Of a stretch of 64,000 nucleotides of DNA, positions 9,350 through 19,812 are shown piece by piece; position 1 is the stretch's first letter; each line of letters begins with the position of its first letter. This stretch comes from Amycolatopsis benzoatilytica AK 16/65. Lineage in GTDB: Bacteria; Actinomycetota; Actinomycetes; Mycobacteriales; Pseudonocardiaceae. Below the pieces are notes generated by a model. It did no database searches and was not told the origin of the DNA. It saw nothing but the letters and a program-made list of their open reading frames with translations. A program made the translations under genes and the position numbers. The DNA is taken from contig NZ_KB912942.1 of the NCBI RefSeq assembly GCF_000383915.1, forward strand, positions 380,506-444,505, read 5' to 3'.

Positions 9350-10285
9350 ATGGACTTGAGGATCTTCACCGAGCCCCAGCAGGGCGCGAGCTACGACGAC
9401 CTGCTGCGAGTCGCGCGGGCCACCGAAGCCGCCGGATATGACGCGTTCTTCCGCAGCGACCACTACCTCAAGATGGGCGACGCGGACGGCCTGCCCGGCC
9501 CCACCGACGCCTGGATCACCCTGGCCGGCCTGGCCCGCGAAACCGAGCGGATCCGGTTGGGCACTTTGGTCACCGCGGCCACGTTCCGCCACCCCGGCCC
9601 GCTCGCGATCTCAGTCGCGCAGGTGGACCAGATGTCCGGTGGCCGCGTGGAATTCGGTCTGGGCTCCGGCTGGTACGACGACGAGCACGCGGCGTACGGC
9701 CTCACCCTGCCGCCGCTGAAGGAACGCTTCGACCGCTACGCCGAACAGCTCGCGGTGATCACCGGCCTGTGGCGCGCGCCGGCCGGCGAAACATTCTCTT
9801 ACGCCGGCGAGTACTACACCCTGACCGATTCGCCCGCCCTGCCGAAGCCCGCCCAGTCGCCGGCCCCGCCGGTCATCATCGGCGGCGGCGGCAAGAAGCG
9901 CACCCCCGCGCTGGCCGCCGAGTACGCGGACGAGTTCAATCTCCCGTTCGTGGACGCCCAGTTCGCCCGCGAACAGTTCGAACGCGTCGATGCCGCCGCC
10001 GAGGCCATCGGCCGCGACCCGAAGGAGATCCTCCGCTCGGTCGCCCTCGTGGTCGCGGCCGGACGGGACGACGCCGAAGTGTCGCGCCGTGCCGCGAAGA
10101 TCGGCCGGGAACCGGCGGAACTGCGTGCGAACGGCCTGGCCGGCACCGCCGCGGAGGTCGTCGACCGGATCGGGCAGTGGCGGGAGAAGACCGGGATCAC
10201 CCGGCTGTACCTGCAGTTGCTGGATCTTTCCGACCTGGACCAGATCGAGTTCGTCGCGGCCGAGGTCGCGCCGCAGCTGGACTGA
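9350..10285 (+). CDS. LLM class F420-dependent oxidoreductase
   Basis: A 311-aa flavin/deazaflavin-dependent enzyme with the luciferase-like TIM-barrel fold. Typical features are the SDHYLKM segment near residue 40, the GTLVTAATFRHP strand, SGGRVEFGLGSGWYDDEHAAYG near residue 100, and the IIGGGGKKR turn near residue 180. The family transfers hydride from reduced F420 to many substrates, so the reaction cannot be named. It follows the TetR gene and converges on lipB, with a long hairpin repeat in between. TetR, this gene, the SDR and the 173-aa gene sit between lipA and lipB, which are adjacent in mycobacteria. Confidence 0.9.
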   Translation: MDLRIFTEPQQGASYDDLLRVARATEAAGYDAFFRSDHYLKMGDADGLPGPTDAWITLAGLARETERIRLGTLVTAATFRHPGPLAISVAQVDQMSGGRVEFGLGSGWYDDEHAAYGLTLPPLKERFDRYAEQLAVITGLWRAPAGETFSYAGEYYTLTDSPALPKPAQSPAPPVIIGGGGKKRTPALAAEYADEFNLPFVDAQFAREQFERVDAAAEAIGRDPKEILRSVALVVAAGRDDAEVSRRAAKIGREPAELRANGLAGTAAEVVDRIGQWREKTGITRLYLQLLDLSDLDQIEFVAAEVAPQLD

Positions 10286-10302
10286 CCCCCCGGCCAAGTG
10301 CT

Positions 10303-10349
10303 GTGAAGGGAACATTGAGGGACTCTGAGTCCCTCAATGTTCCCTTCAC
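10303..10349. repeat. Long-hairpin element HP1 (bidirectional terminator-like)
   Basis: A perfect inverted repeat with 23-bp arms around a single central base. The arms start GTGAAGGGAACATTGAGGG and end CCCTCAATGTTCCCTTCAC. It lies 17 bp after the LLM gene stop and 13 bp after the lipB stop, between convergent genes. It belongs to the family at 24486, 28790, 30270 and 35914. Confidence 0.9.
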
Positions 10350-10362
10350 GGACAGCAGGTGG

Positions 10363-11106
10363 TCAGTTCTGCAGGGCGAACGTCACGCCGGGGGCCTGGG
10401 GCGCCTCCGGGCGCGGCAGCCAGCGGTCGTCGCTCACCGGCAGTTCGCCTTCCAGCGCCGCCAGCACCAGTTCCCGCGTCAGCGGCAGCACTTCCGCCAC
10501 CGGGACATCCCGCTGCAGCTCGTACGACAGCGACGTGACCCCGGCGTCCCGGATCCCGCACGGCACGATGTTGTCGAACGCCGACAGGTCCGCGTTGCAG
10601 TTCAGCTCGAACCCGTGCATGGTGACCCCGCGCTGCACCCGGATCCCGATAGCGGCGATCTTCCGCTCGATCCCGCGTTCGTCCGCCGGGATCCACACCC
10701 CGCTGCGCCCCTCGACGCGACCGGTCCGCACGCCGAACCGGTCGCACACCGCGATCAGCGCCTCTTCCAGCCGGCGCACGTAATGCATCACGTCGATCGG
10801 GTCGTCCAGCTTCAGGATCGGGTACCCGACGAGCTGGCCCGGCCCGTGCCAGGTGATCTTCCCGCCGCGGTCGACGTCGATCACCGGCGTCCCGTCGGCG
10901 GGCCGGTCCTCCGGCTCGGTGCGCTTGCCCGCGGTGTAGACCGACGGGTGCTCCAGCAGCAGCATGGTGTCCGGTCCGGCGTCGTCCGCCCGAGCGGTGA
11001 GGATCTCCCGCTGAAGCTCCCACGCCTCGGAATAGGCGATGGTGCCGAGCTCGCGCACGGCGACGGGTTCAGCGGTGGCACGGCAGCTAGCGTTAGCAGA
11101 ACTCAC
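10363..11106 (-). CDS. lipB: Octanoyltransferase LipB
   Basis: Transfers octanoate from acyl carrier protein to lipoyl domains, the step before LipA. The 247-aa product carries the family motif [17 protein letters not shown] (residues 80-96), the catalytic Lys149 in the RKIAAIGI segment, GFELNCN (165-171) and the nucleophile Cys183 in IVPCGI. The GTG start at 11106 overlaps the TGA of the upstream PAP2 gene (GTGA), suggesting translational coupling. It is last in a run of five minus-strand genes starting with the serine hydrolase at 14220. Confidence 0.96.
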   Translation of the reverse strand: MSSANASCRATAEPVAVRELGTIAYSEAWELQREILTARADDAGPDTMLLLEHPSVYTAGKRTEPEDRPADGTPVIDVDRGGKITWHGPGQLVGYPILKLDDPIDVMHYVRRLEEALIAVCDRFGVRTGRVEGRSGVWIPADERGIERKIAAIGIRVQRGVTMHGFELNCNADLSAFDNIVPCGIRDAGVTSLSYELQRDVPVAEVLPLTRELVLAALEGELPVSDDRWLPRPEAPQAPGVTFALQN

Positions 11107-11732
11107 CCGTCGAGGCTACGCCTTTCCCCCGCGGGGAAGGGCAGCAACCGCAGTGCCGTCGCCGACACCAGGCCCACGCCCACCACCGCGAGCACCGCAC
11201 CGACCGTGTCGGTCACCCAGTGCACGCCGAGCACCACCCGGAACACCGCGGACAGCACCGTCGCCAGTGCCGAACCCCAGGCTGCCCACCGGGTCAGCCG
11301 CGGCCGTAGCCAAGCACAGAGCAGCACCAGCACCAGGCCGGTGGCGGCCACGGAAACCACGTGCCCGCTCGGATAACTCAGGTCCGGGTACGCCCGGGGC
11401 CGCTGCCGTTCGAACACCGGCTTGAACACCACACTCGTCAACCGGCACAGCACCAGCACGGCAGCCAGCCGCGCGCACAGCGATAGCCGCGACCGGTCGC
11501 GCAGCACGAGCACCAGCAGCACCACGGCCAGCACATACGGCAGCACCGGCCCGAAGGCGTTCGTCAGGATTCCCGCGACCCGTCCGGCCGGCTGTGTGTC
11601 CTGGCCGCGCAATGCCGTGGCGACTTCGAGGTCGAGCTGCAGCGGCTGCCGGTCCACCAGCAGACCGAGCCAGACGAACGCGCCGAACAGCACCACCCCG
11701 GTGACCGCCCACCGGACACGCGGCATCGTCAC
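11103..11732 (-). CDS. PAP2 superfamily phosphatase (membrane)
   Basis: A 209-aa membrane phosphatase of the PAP2/type 2 phosphatidic acid phosphatase family. The three catalytic motifs are visible: K-x6-RPR ([10 protein letters not shown], residues 112-121), PSGH (residues 128-131) and the late [11 protein letters not shown] with the catalytic His near residue 179. About five transmembrane helices surround them. Substrates are typically lipid or undecaprenyl phosphates. The GTG at 11732 overlaps the stop of the epimerase gene (GTGA); an ATG six bases later is the alternative start. Both overlaps point to a tightly coupled operon with lipB. Confidence 0.88.
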   Translation of the reverse strand: MTMPRVRWAVTGVVLFGAFVWLGLLVDRQPLQLDLEVATALRGQDTQPAGRVAGILTNAFGPVLPYVLAVVLLVLVLRDRSRLSLCARLAAVLVLCRLTSVVFKPVFERQRPRAYPDLSYPSGHVVSVAATGLVLVLLCAWLRPRLTRWAAWGSALATVLSAVFRVVLGVHWVTDTVGAVLAVVGVGLVSATALRLLPFPAGERRSLDG

Positions 11733-12607
11733 GTCGCCGCGGCCAGCGCGCTGTCGACCGTACGGTGGCGGAACTCGTAGCCGCTGCGCTCCAACGCTCG
11801 CGGCACCGCCCGCTGCCCGAACAACGCCATCTCCTCGGCGGCTTGACCGAGCGCGATCTTCATCGCGATCTCCGGCACCCACCACGGCGCGGGCCGGTGC
11901 ACGGCACGGGCGAGCGCGCGGGTGAACTCCGCGTTCGTGACCGGGATCGGGCCGGTGAGATTGACCGGGCCGGAGAGGGTGTCATGCTCCAGAATGTGCT
12001 GCAGCGCGCCGATTTCGTCCTCCAGCGCGATCCACGGCATGAACTGGCTGCCGTTGCCGAGCCGGCCGCCGAGCGCGAACCGGAACAGCGGGCGCAGCAC
12101 ATCCAGCAGCCCGCCTTTCTGAGCCAGGACCAGGCCGGTGCGCGCGCAAACCACTCGCGCGCCGGACGCGGCGGCCGTCGCGCCTTCCCACGCGACGCAC
12201 ATCTCGGCAAGGAAACCCTTGCCCGCGCTGGCGTTCTCGTCCACCACCGCGGACCCGGTGTTGCCGTAGTAGCCGACCGCGGACGCGTTCACCAGCACGC
12301 TGACGCCGTGCTCGGCCACCGCCTCGGCGAGCACCTCGGTCGGCTCGATCCGGCTGTCCAGCAGCTGCTGCTTGCGCATCCCGCTCCATCGGCCGGGCAG
12401 AAGCGGCGCACCGCACAGGTTCACCACCGCGTCGACCCCGTCGAACGCGCCGTCGTCGATGCGCCCGGACGGCGGATCCCAGCCCCGCTCGTCCTCGGTC
12501 CGTGCCGTCCGCCGCACCAGACGGCGTACGTCGTGGCCGGATTCGCGCAGCCGTTCGGTCAGCGCGCCGCCGATGAGCCCGCCCGAGCCCGCGATGAGTA
12601 CCCGCAT
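11729..12607 (-). CDS. TIGR01777 family NAD-dependent epimerase (DUF1731)
   Basis: A 292-aa extended-SDR protein. The Rossmann motif is GSGGLIGGAL at residues 7-16, NASAVGYYGNTG lies near residue 107, and the C-terminal DUF1731 segment ends RALERSGYEFRHRTVDSAL. The homologue Rv2216 sits between dlaT and lipB in M. tuberculosis, and the same neighbourhood is kept here, which supports a link to lipoate or cell-division metabolism without proving one. It has 15 bp to the upstream regulator stop and a 4-base overlap with the PAP2 gene. Confidence 0.9.
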   Translation of the reverse strand: MRVLIAGSGGLIGGALTERLRESGHDVRRLVRRTARTEDERGWDPPSGRIDDGAFDGVDAVVNLCGAPLLPGRWSGMRKQQLLDSRIEPTEVLAEAVAEHGVSVLVNASAVGYYGNTGSAVVDENASAGKGFLAEMCVAWEGATAAASGARVVCARTGLVLAQKGGLLDVLRPLFRFALGGRLGNGSQFMPWIALEDEIGALQHILEHDTLSGPVNLTGPIPVTNAEFTRALARAVHRPAPWWVPEIAMKIALGQAAEEMALFGQRAVPRALERSGYEFRHRTVDSALAAAT

Positions 12608-12622
12608 GCCTCTGATCGTGTC

Positions 12623-13108
12623 CTATCGCCCCGGCTCGTGCACAGCCGGGCGGAGCTGACCGGCGATGTCGGCCGCGGCGGTCAGGAGCACCAGCGCGGG
12701 AATCGCGGCGGTCGGCTTCAGCCGGTAGCTGCCGCGGCGGTCCTGCTCGACCAGACCGGCCGCGGCGAGCGTCTTCAAGTGGTGGTAGAGCCGGCCGGGC
12801 GAGCTGAGCTCGGCGGCTTCCTGCAAGGCGGCCCCAGTCTGCGCGCCGTCGCGGGCGAGCAGCCGGACCAGCGCGATCCGGTCGGGGTTCGCCAGCGCGG
12901 CCAGCACCTCGGCGCGCGGGCCGTCCGGCAGCCCGAGCACGGCAGGCACGGCCAGCCGGATCTGCCAGCTCAGCTCGGGATCAGCCAGCTCGCCCTGATA
13001 TCCGACGATCCCGCTCGGACCGCCCGGGGCCGGATCGGCGGGGCGCCCCTCCAACGCCGCCATTCGGCTTTCCAGCGCCGCGACGCGCTCGGCGAGGTCT
13101 TCGGTCAT
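12623..13108 (-). CDS. ArsR-type winged-helix regulator
   Basis: A 161-aa protein with an N-terminal heptad-like segment (LAERVAALESRMAALEG), then a winged-helix domain around residues 60-130 with PDRIALVRLLARDG and the recognition region SPGRLYHHLKTLAAAGLVEQ. No metal-binding cysteine pair of classical ArsR proteins is visible, so it may not sense metals. The ATG at 13108 is 5 bp after the stop of the serine hydrolase gene, so the two genes are co-transcribed. Targets unknown; the neighbouring hydrolase is the first candidate. Confidence 0.82.
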   Translation of the reverse strand: MTEDLAERVAALESRMAALEGRPADPAPGGPSGIVGYQGELADPELSWQIRLAVPAVLGLPDGPRAEVLAALANPDRIALVRLLARDGAQTGAALQEAAELSSPGRLYHHLKTLAAAGLVEQDRRGSYRLKPTAAIPALVLLTAAADIAGQLRPAVHEPGR

Positions 13109-13113
13109 GCCGC

Positions 13114-14220
13114 TCAGTGTCCCAGCGCGTACTCCAGCGTGGCGAAGGCGGCTGGTCGGGCCAGCGCGTCGATGCACAGCTGCATCAACACTGGCGCGTG
13201 CTGCAGGTCCGCACCGGTGGCGTTCCAGAGCAAGATCGTGCCGCTGCCGGGACGACGGTCCGGCCACTCCACGTCGAATGCGAGCGTCAGCACGCCAGGC
13301 AGGCTGCCGCCCTTGTACAGCAAGGCATTCGAACCCGGCGGCTTGCGTGCTGCCAACGGTGCGCCGAGGATCCGCTGCGCGTGGACCGCGGCCCGGTCGC
13401 GGCGAGCGGCGACCGCGCGGTGCAGTCCGAACAGTTGCTCTGCGCTGCCTCGGCCCGTCTCCCGCGTCCAGGCGTTCTGCTGCGCTGGGGTCGGGGGATG
13501 CGCGGTAAACCGGGGAATGACCTCGGCGCGGAACGACGGGTCGTACGCGAACCGGTTGGACAGCGCATCTCCTGCGGCGCGGCGGATCGAGACGGGGCTG
13601 CCCGGAGGCGGGCAGTATTCGGGGAACCCGAGCAGAAGCACTTCTCCGCTGAACATCCGGACGTCAGGCATCGGCCAGCCGCCGCGGGCCGCGGCTCGGC
13701 ACAGTGCGGCGTCGCCGAGGCGGGCACGCAGGTAGTCGGCGGCGGAGTTGTCGCTGACGAAAATCATCACCTCGGCGATCTTCTCCAGCGGCACCCGCTG
13801 GTCCGGGTCCTTCGCGACGGCGTACTCGTCGCACGGAATCCCGAGCAGCTTCAACGCTTGGTAGTGCGCGCCGCCGTCGCCGAGATAGGGGTGGCGGGCG
13901 CCCCAATCGCCGACCCGCACCGGTTCGGCGGGGTCGAGCCAGCCTTCGGCTACCGCCGTGGTGTAGGCGAGCAGATGCACCACCTTGATCGCGGACGCGA
14001 GCGGCTGCGGTTGGTCTTGCCGGTGGCGCAAGTGGTTGCCGGTGCCGTCGGCGAACATCGCCGCCGCGTCGCCGGGCCGGGCGGCGAGGCGGGCGAGCCA
14101 GCCTTCCGGAGTGGATTGGTCCGGTGGGTCGGCCAGTGCAACCGAGGGCAGGACGAGACTGGCGACCCCCGCGGCTGCGACCGACGCGAACAAGCTTCGT
14201 CTGGTGAGCACGGGAACCAT
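13114..14220 (-). CDS. Secreted serine hydrolase, class A beta-lactamase-like
   Basis: A 368-aa exported protein. The N-terminus TRRSLFASVAAAG looks like a Tat-type signal with twin arginines at residues 7-8 and a probable cleavage after ALA (residue 30). The active-site motifs of the beta-lactamase/penicillin-binding fold are present: SxxK as SAIK (Ser76, Lys79), SDN (156-158) and a KTG-like KGG (YKGG) in the last third. It could be a beta-lactamase or a DD-peptidase-like hydrolase; the usual Glu166 region is not obvious to me. It heads the run of genes toward lipB. Confidence 0.85.
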   Translation of the reverse strand: MVPVLTRRSLFASVAAAGVASLVLPSVALADPPDQSTPEGWLARLAARPGDAAAMFADGTGNHLRHRQDQPQPLASAIKVVHLLAYTTAVAEGWLDPAEPVRVGDWGARHPYLGDGGAHYQALKLLGIPCDEYAVAKDPDQRVPLEKIAEVMIFVSDNSAADYLRARLGDAALCRAAARGGWPMPDVRMFSGEVLLLGFPEYCPPPGSPVSIRRAAGDALSNRFAYDPSFRAEVIPRFTAHPPTPAQQNAWTRETGRGSAEQLFGLHRAVAARRDRAAVHAQRILGAPLAARKPPGSNALLYKGGSLPGVLTLAFDVEWPDRRPGSGTILLWNATGADLQHAPVLMQLCIDALARPAAFATLEYALGH

Positions 14221-14268
14221 CGTACTTCGATAATCCGGAATTACGGAATAGTGAAGGCGGACAACGAC

Positions 14269-14303
14269 GACGGCCCCCGCACCGGGTGGGTGCGGGGGCC
14301 GTC
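14269..14303 (-). terminator. Terminator after dlaT
   Basis: The stem GACGGCCCCCGCACC / GGTGCGGGGGCCGTC closes over a five-base loop, 19 bp beyond the dlaT stop. On the minus strand GTCGTTGTCC follows, moderately T-rich. Confidence 0.8.
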
Positions 14304-14321
14304 GGCCGGGGACTACCGGGG

Positions 14322-16118
<1,797 letters not shown>

Positions 16119-16173
16119 TGTTAGCTGGCTCCCTTGATCGCTAAGACGTGGTCTGGATTGTGCTGGTTGCGCG

Positions 16174-17547
16174 TCAGCTGTGCACGTGCAGCGGCTTGCC
16201 CGCGAGAGCGAGGAACGCTTCGCCGAGTGCCTCGGTCTGGGTGGGGTGCGCGTGGATCAGCGGGGCGACGTCCTCCGGGAACGCCTCCCAGCTGTAGATC
16301 AGCTGCGCTTCGCCGATCAGCTCGCCGACCCGGTCGCCGACCATGTGCACGCCGACGACGGGGCCGTCCGGGGCCTTCACCAGCTTCACGCCGCCGGAGG
16401 TCTTCAGGATCTGGCTCTTGCCGTTGCCGCCGAGGTCGTAGGTGAACGTGGTGACGTCCGAGCCGTACTTCTCCTTGGCCTGCGCCTCGGTCAGGCCGAC
16501 GGAGGCGACCTCGGGGTGCGAGTAGGTGACGCGCGGGATGCCGCGCTCGTCGATGACCCGCGGGTTCAGCCCGGCGATCTCTTCGGCGACGAAGATGCCC
16601 TGCTGGAAGCCGCGGTGCGCGAGCTGCAGGCCCGGCACGATGTCGCCGACCGCGTAGACGTTCGGGAGGTTGGTGCGCAGTCGCTCGTCGGTGATCACGA
16701 AGCCGCGGTCGATGGTCACGCCCGCTTCCTCGTAGCCGTGGCCCGCCGAGTTCGGGCCGCGGCCGACGGCGACCAGCAGCAGGTCGGCTTCCAGCGTCTC
16801 GCCGGACTCCAGCGACACGGTGACGCCGTTGTCGTCCTGCTTCGCGCCGGTGAACCGGACGCCGGTCTTGAAGGCGATCTTGCGCCGGCGGAACGCGCGC
16901 TCGAGCTGCTTGGAGGCGTACTCGTCCTCGTTCGGGACCAGCCGCGGGAGCGCCTCGACCACGGTGACGTCGACCCCGAAGGAGGCCCACACGCTGGCGA
17001 ACTCCACGCCGATCACGCCGCCGCCGAGCACGACGACCTTCTTCGGCACGTAGTCCAGCGTCAGCGCCTGGTCGCTCGCGATGACGCGGCCGCCGAGCTC
17101 GAGGCCGGGCAGCGAGCGCGAGTAAGAACCGGTGGCCAGGATGACGTTCTTGCCGGTGTAGCGGGTGCCTTCGACCTCGACCGTCGTGCCGCCGACGAAC
17201 CGGCCGGTGCCCTCGACGAGGTTCACCTTGTGCGCCTTGGCGAGGCCCTGCAGGCCCTTGTACAGCCGGGAGACGATCCCGTCCTTGTACTTGTTCACCC
17301 CGGCGATGTCGATGCCTTCGAAGGTGGCCTTGACGCCGAACGTCTCGGCGTCGCGGGCCTCGTCGGCGACCTCGGCGGCGTGCAGCAGGGCCTTGGTCGG
17401 GATGCAGCCCCGGTGGAGGCAGGTCCCGCCCAGCTTGTCCTTCTCGATCAGCGTGACGGAAAGGCCCAGCTCGGCCGCGCGGAAGGCCGCGGCGTAGCCG
17501 CCCGATCCGCCTCCCAGGATCACGAGGTCGGCGGAGGTGTCGCTCAC
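16174..17547 (-). CDS. lpd: Dihydrolipoyl dehydrogenase E3
   Basis: FAD-dependent E3 that reoxidises dihydrolipoamide and makes NADH. The 457-aa product has the FAD motif [10 protein letters not shown] (12-21), the redox disulfide [11 protein letters not shown] (Cys43, Cys48), the NAD motif [10 protein letters not shown] in the middle and the C-terminal HAHPTQTE with the catalytic His-Glu pair. The start is GTG 17547 because AGGAG lies 8 nt before it; the longer frame upstream has no such signal. It precedes dlaT on the same strand. Confidence 0.96.
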   Translation of the reverse strand: MSDTSADLVILGGGSGGYAAAFRAAELGLSVTLIEKDKLGGTCLHRGCIPTKALLHAAEVADEARDAETFGVKATFEGIDIAGVNKYKDGIVSRLYKGLQGLAKAHKVNLVEGTGRFVGGTTVEVEGTRYTGKNVILATGSYSRSLPGLELGGRVIASDQALTLDYVPKKVVVLGGGVIGVEFASVWASFGVDVTVVEALPRLVPNEDEYASKQLERAFRRRKIAFKTGVRFTGAKQDDNGVTVSLESGETLEADLLLVAVGRGPNSAGHGYEEAGVTIDRGFVITDERLRTNLPNVYAVGDIVPGLQLAHRGFQQGIFVAEEIAGLNPRVIDERGIPRVTYSHPEVASVGLTEAQAKEKYGSDVTTFTYDLGGNGKSQILKTSGGVKLVKAPDGPVVGVHMVGDRVGELIGEAQLIYSWEAFPEDVAPLIHAHPTQTEALGEAFLALAGKPLHVHS

Positions 17548-17747
17548 TTCAATAACTCCTCGGCAGCGATAGGGGTGGAGCTTCGGTCGCCGCGGCACCC
17601 GGTATAAACGCGCGCGCGACAACCGCCATCTTGTCACTACGCCGATCAGGGTTGCGACCTAGCCGGGCGAAGGGGCTCTCCGACACCGGCCACACGCGGT
17701 GCCAGGAATAATGGAATCGGACACCCGCCTGGAGAAAGGTGGTCGGA

Positions 17748-18086
17748 GTGGGGATCTTCGACTCGTTGCGCCGCCGCGGCCGACGCCGCCCGAGCGCCGG
17801 GAGCGGCCGGTCGAGCAGTTCGGCCGACACCCGCTACCTGGAAGAATGGGCCGCCGCGCGACGCGGCGTGGAGGCGTTCGTCGAGCCGAAGACGACCGTG
17901 ACCGACACCACTGTGGTCCTCGTCGCGCACGACGGCGAATGGACCCGCCGCCGGATCGGCAGCTTCGACGCGGCGCTGCGGTTCGGCCACCGGCACACGA
18001 TCCCGGTGTACGAGGTGGCGCGGGTCGGATATCCGCAGCGGATGAGGGACTACACCGAGCGGCAGAAGCGCCGGCCGGGCAGCTGA
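17748..18086 (+). CDS. Small conserved hypothetical protein
   Basis: A 112-aa basic protein starting VGIFDSLRRRGRRR. An Arg-rich N-terminus is followed by an alpha/beta part with TVVLVAHDGEWTRRRIGS and a C-terminal YTERQKRR. I recognise no named domain; relatives in actinobacteria carry a vague oxidoreductase label I cannot support from motifs. The GTG at 17748 is chosen because GGAGAAAGG lies 8 nt upstream. It is divergent from lpd and converges on the SUKH gene. Confidence 0.72.
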   Translation: MGIFDSLRRRGRRRPSAGSGRSSSSADTRYLEEWAAARRGVEAFVEPKTTVTDTTVVLVAHDGEWTRRRIGSFDAALRFGHRHTIPVYEVARVGYPQRMRDYTERQKRRPGS

Positions 18087-18119
18087 GCCACGCGCCGTCC
18101 GACGATCTCGGCGGCGGTT

Positions 18120-18137
18120 CCGGCGGGAGTCCGCCGG
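18120..18137. terminator. Short hairpin between convergent genes
   Basis: CCGGCGG-GAGT-CCGCCGG lies between the 17748 gene stop and the SUKH gene stop. No T tract follows on either strand, so termination is only a possibility. Confidence 0.4.
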
Positions 18138-18152
18138 CCTGCTCCCGGTTGA

Positions 18153-19136
18153 TCAGGCGCTGGCTTCCAGCAGCCGGTAGTGCCGCTCCAGCAACGCTCG
18201 GAACGAAGGGTGCGCGGTGCTGCCGAAGGTCAGGTCCACCTCGACGGTCCGCCAGTCGCCGCCGGTGTGGGCGAGCAGGATCGTCGCGGGGTCGGCGACG
18301 ATCAGCACGGTGCCCTCGGCCCGGAGTTCGCGGGCGGGCAGCAGCCGGGGAAACACGACGTCGGCGGGCAGGCCGTCAGCGACCGCCAGGAACTCCCGGT
18401 AGTCCTCGGGCAGCCGGAAGCCCAGTCGCTGTTCAGCGGCGGCGAGGTCGGCTGGAGAAACCGGTGCGGGGGCGTGCTGGCCGCGCAGCCGGACGATCGA
18501 CGCGACGAGTTCAGGCCAGGCAGCCGGGCTGGTCGGGTGGCGTTCCCGGAGCGCGGCGATCAACGCGCCGGCGCACTGGCCGGGCCAGTCCGGGCCCAGG
18601 TAGAGCGGATCGGCGCCGGCGACGAGGCGGGCAGTCAGCGAACGGGTCGCGGCGAGGGCCGCGACATCGGGGTTGGGGTGGTTCTCCATCAGCGCGGCCC
18701 AGGTGTCCAGGTCTCCGGCGGCGAGGGCGTCGCGGACTGGGTCGGAGCGTTCCGGGGCGATCTCGGAGACGATGCCGGCGATCGGCGAGCCGTCGAATAG
18801 ACCGTCCAAATCGGACACGCGGCGGGCGAGGAAAGAGTTGTGGGCACGCTCTTCCGCGGCCAGGTCCAATGGCGGTAGCGCGTCTGCCCATTGTGGACGG
18901 TGGCCGCGGGCTTCGAAGAGCATCGCCCAGGCACGGGCTCGGAAGGCATCGTCGGCCAGTGCCGAGGCGGGGCGGTCGGTGATCGCTTGCCATTGCGTGA
19001 CCAGCCGGTCCGCGGCTTCGGCGTCGCCGGAGGCGGCGAGGAGCAGCGCGGCGTGGGCGATTCGGCGGTCGACGGCTGGCTCGTCGGCGACGAGCACGTC
19101 GCGGACGGCGGTCTCGAGATACTCGTCGCGCTGCAT
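18153..19136 (-). CDS. SMI1/KNR4 (SUKH-1) domain protein
   Basis: A 327-aa protein with a helical N-terminal two thirds and a C-terminal SUKH-1 domain, seen in SPADLAAAEQRLGFRLPEDY followed by REFLAVADGLP (around residues 230-265). SUKH proteins are often immunity partners of polymorphic toxins, but no toxin gene lies beside this one, so that role is not supported here. The ATG at 19136 begins MQRDEYLETAV. The open frame continues upstream through the 30-bp array, but that part shifts frame at a 31-bp unit and is repeat DNA, so I exclude it. Confidence 0.82.
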   Translation of the reverse strand: MQRDEYLETAVRDVLVADEPAVDRRIAHAALLLAASGDAEAADRLVTQWQAITDRPASALADDAFRARAWAMLFEARGHRPQWADALPPLDLAAEERAHNSFLARRVSDLDGLFDGSPIAGIVSEIAPERSDPVRDALAAGDLDTWAALMENHPNPDVAALAATRSLTARLVAGADPLYLGPDWPGQCAGALIAALRERHPTSPAAWPELVASIVRLRGQHAPAPVSPADLAAAEQRLGFRLPEDYREFLAVADGLPADVVFPRLLPARELRAEGTVLIVADPATILLAHTGGDWRTVEVDLTFGSTAHPSFRALLERHYRLLEASA

Positions 19137-19200
19137 GGTCGCGAGGATGCCACAGACGACCCTGCGCGGCTGGGGTTTGGCCCGTGGTCCGGTCCGCCGG

Positions 19201-19795
19201 TCCGTGAGGGGCCCTTCACGGAATCTAAGTCCGGCAAGGGGCCCTTCACGGAATCTGAGTCCGGCAAGGGGCCCTTCACGGAATCTGAGTCCGGCAAGGG
19301 GCCTCGCACGGAATCTGAGTCCGGCAAGGGGCCTCGCACGGAATCTGAGTCCGGCAAGGGGCCCTTCACGGAATCTGAGTCCGGCAAGGGGCCCCGCACG
19401 GAATCTAGGTCCGGCAAGGGGCCCTTCACGGAATCTGAGTCCGGCAAGGGGCCCTTCACGGAATCTGAGTCCGGCAAGGGGCCCCGCACGGAACCTGAGT
19501 CCGGCAAGGGGCCCCGCACGGAATCTGAGTCCGGCAAGGGGCCCTTCACGGAATCTGAGTCCGGCAAGGGGCCCTTCACGGAATCCAAGTCCGGCAAGGG
19601 GCCCTTCACGGAATCCAAGTCCGGCAAGGGGCCCCTTACGGGAATCTAAGTCCGGCAAGGGGCCCCGGACGGAATCCAAGTCCGGCAAGGGGTCCCGCAC
19701 GGCATCTAAGTCCCGCAAGGGGCCCTTCACGGAACCCAAGTCCCGCAAGGGGCCCCGCACGGAACCCACGTCCCGCAGGGGGCCCTTCACGGACG
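19201..19795. repeat. 30-bp tandem array, 20 units
   Basis: Twenty units of about 30 bp lie between the pepA stop and the SUKH gene start. On the plus strand a unit reads CCGGCAAGGGGCCCTTCACG then GAATCTGAGT; the CTTC position alternates with CTCG and CCCG. One unit near 19621-19651 has 31 bp. The minus-strand unit equals the left arm plus loop of the dispersed hairpin at 35914, so the array looks like amplification of a half-hairpin. The CCCTT and AAGGGG bases allow local pairing within and between units. Continuous open frames across it are a by-product of the 30-bp period. Confidence 0.92.
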
Positions 19796-19812
19796 TTCGG
19801 CAGTGGCGGAAC

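Noticed and set aside
18153..19136. SUKH protein as immunity gene of a toxin system
   Set aside because: No toxin, secretion or Rhs/polymorphic toxin gene lies next to it.
19137..19790. N-terminal extension of the SUKH protein made of GLRFREGPLA repeats
   Set aside because: The repeats change frame at a 31-bp unit, all frames are open because of the 30-bp period, and a good ATG lies at 19136 before the conserved region.
19201..19795. CRISPR array
   Set aside because: Units follow each other with no unique spacers, the period is 30 bp throughout, and no cas gene is near. It is a plain tandem repeat related to dispersed hairpins.
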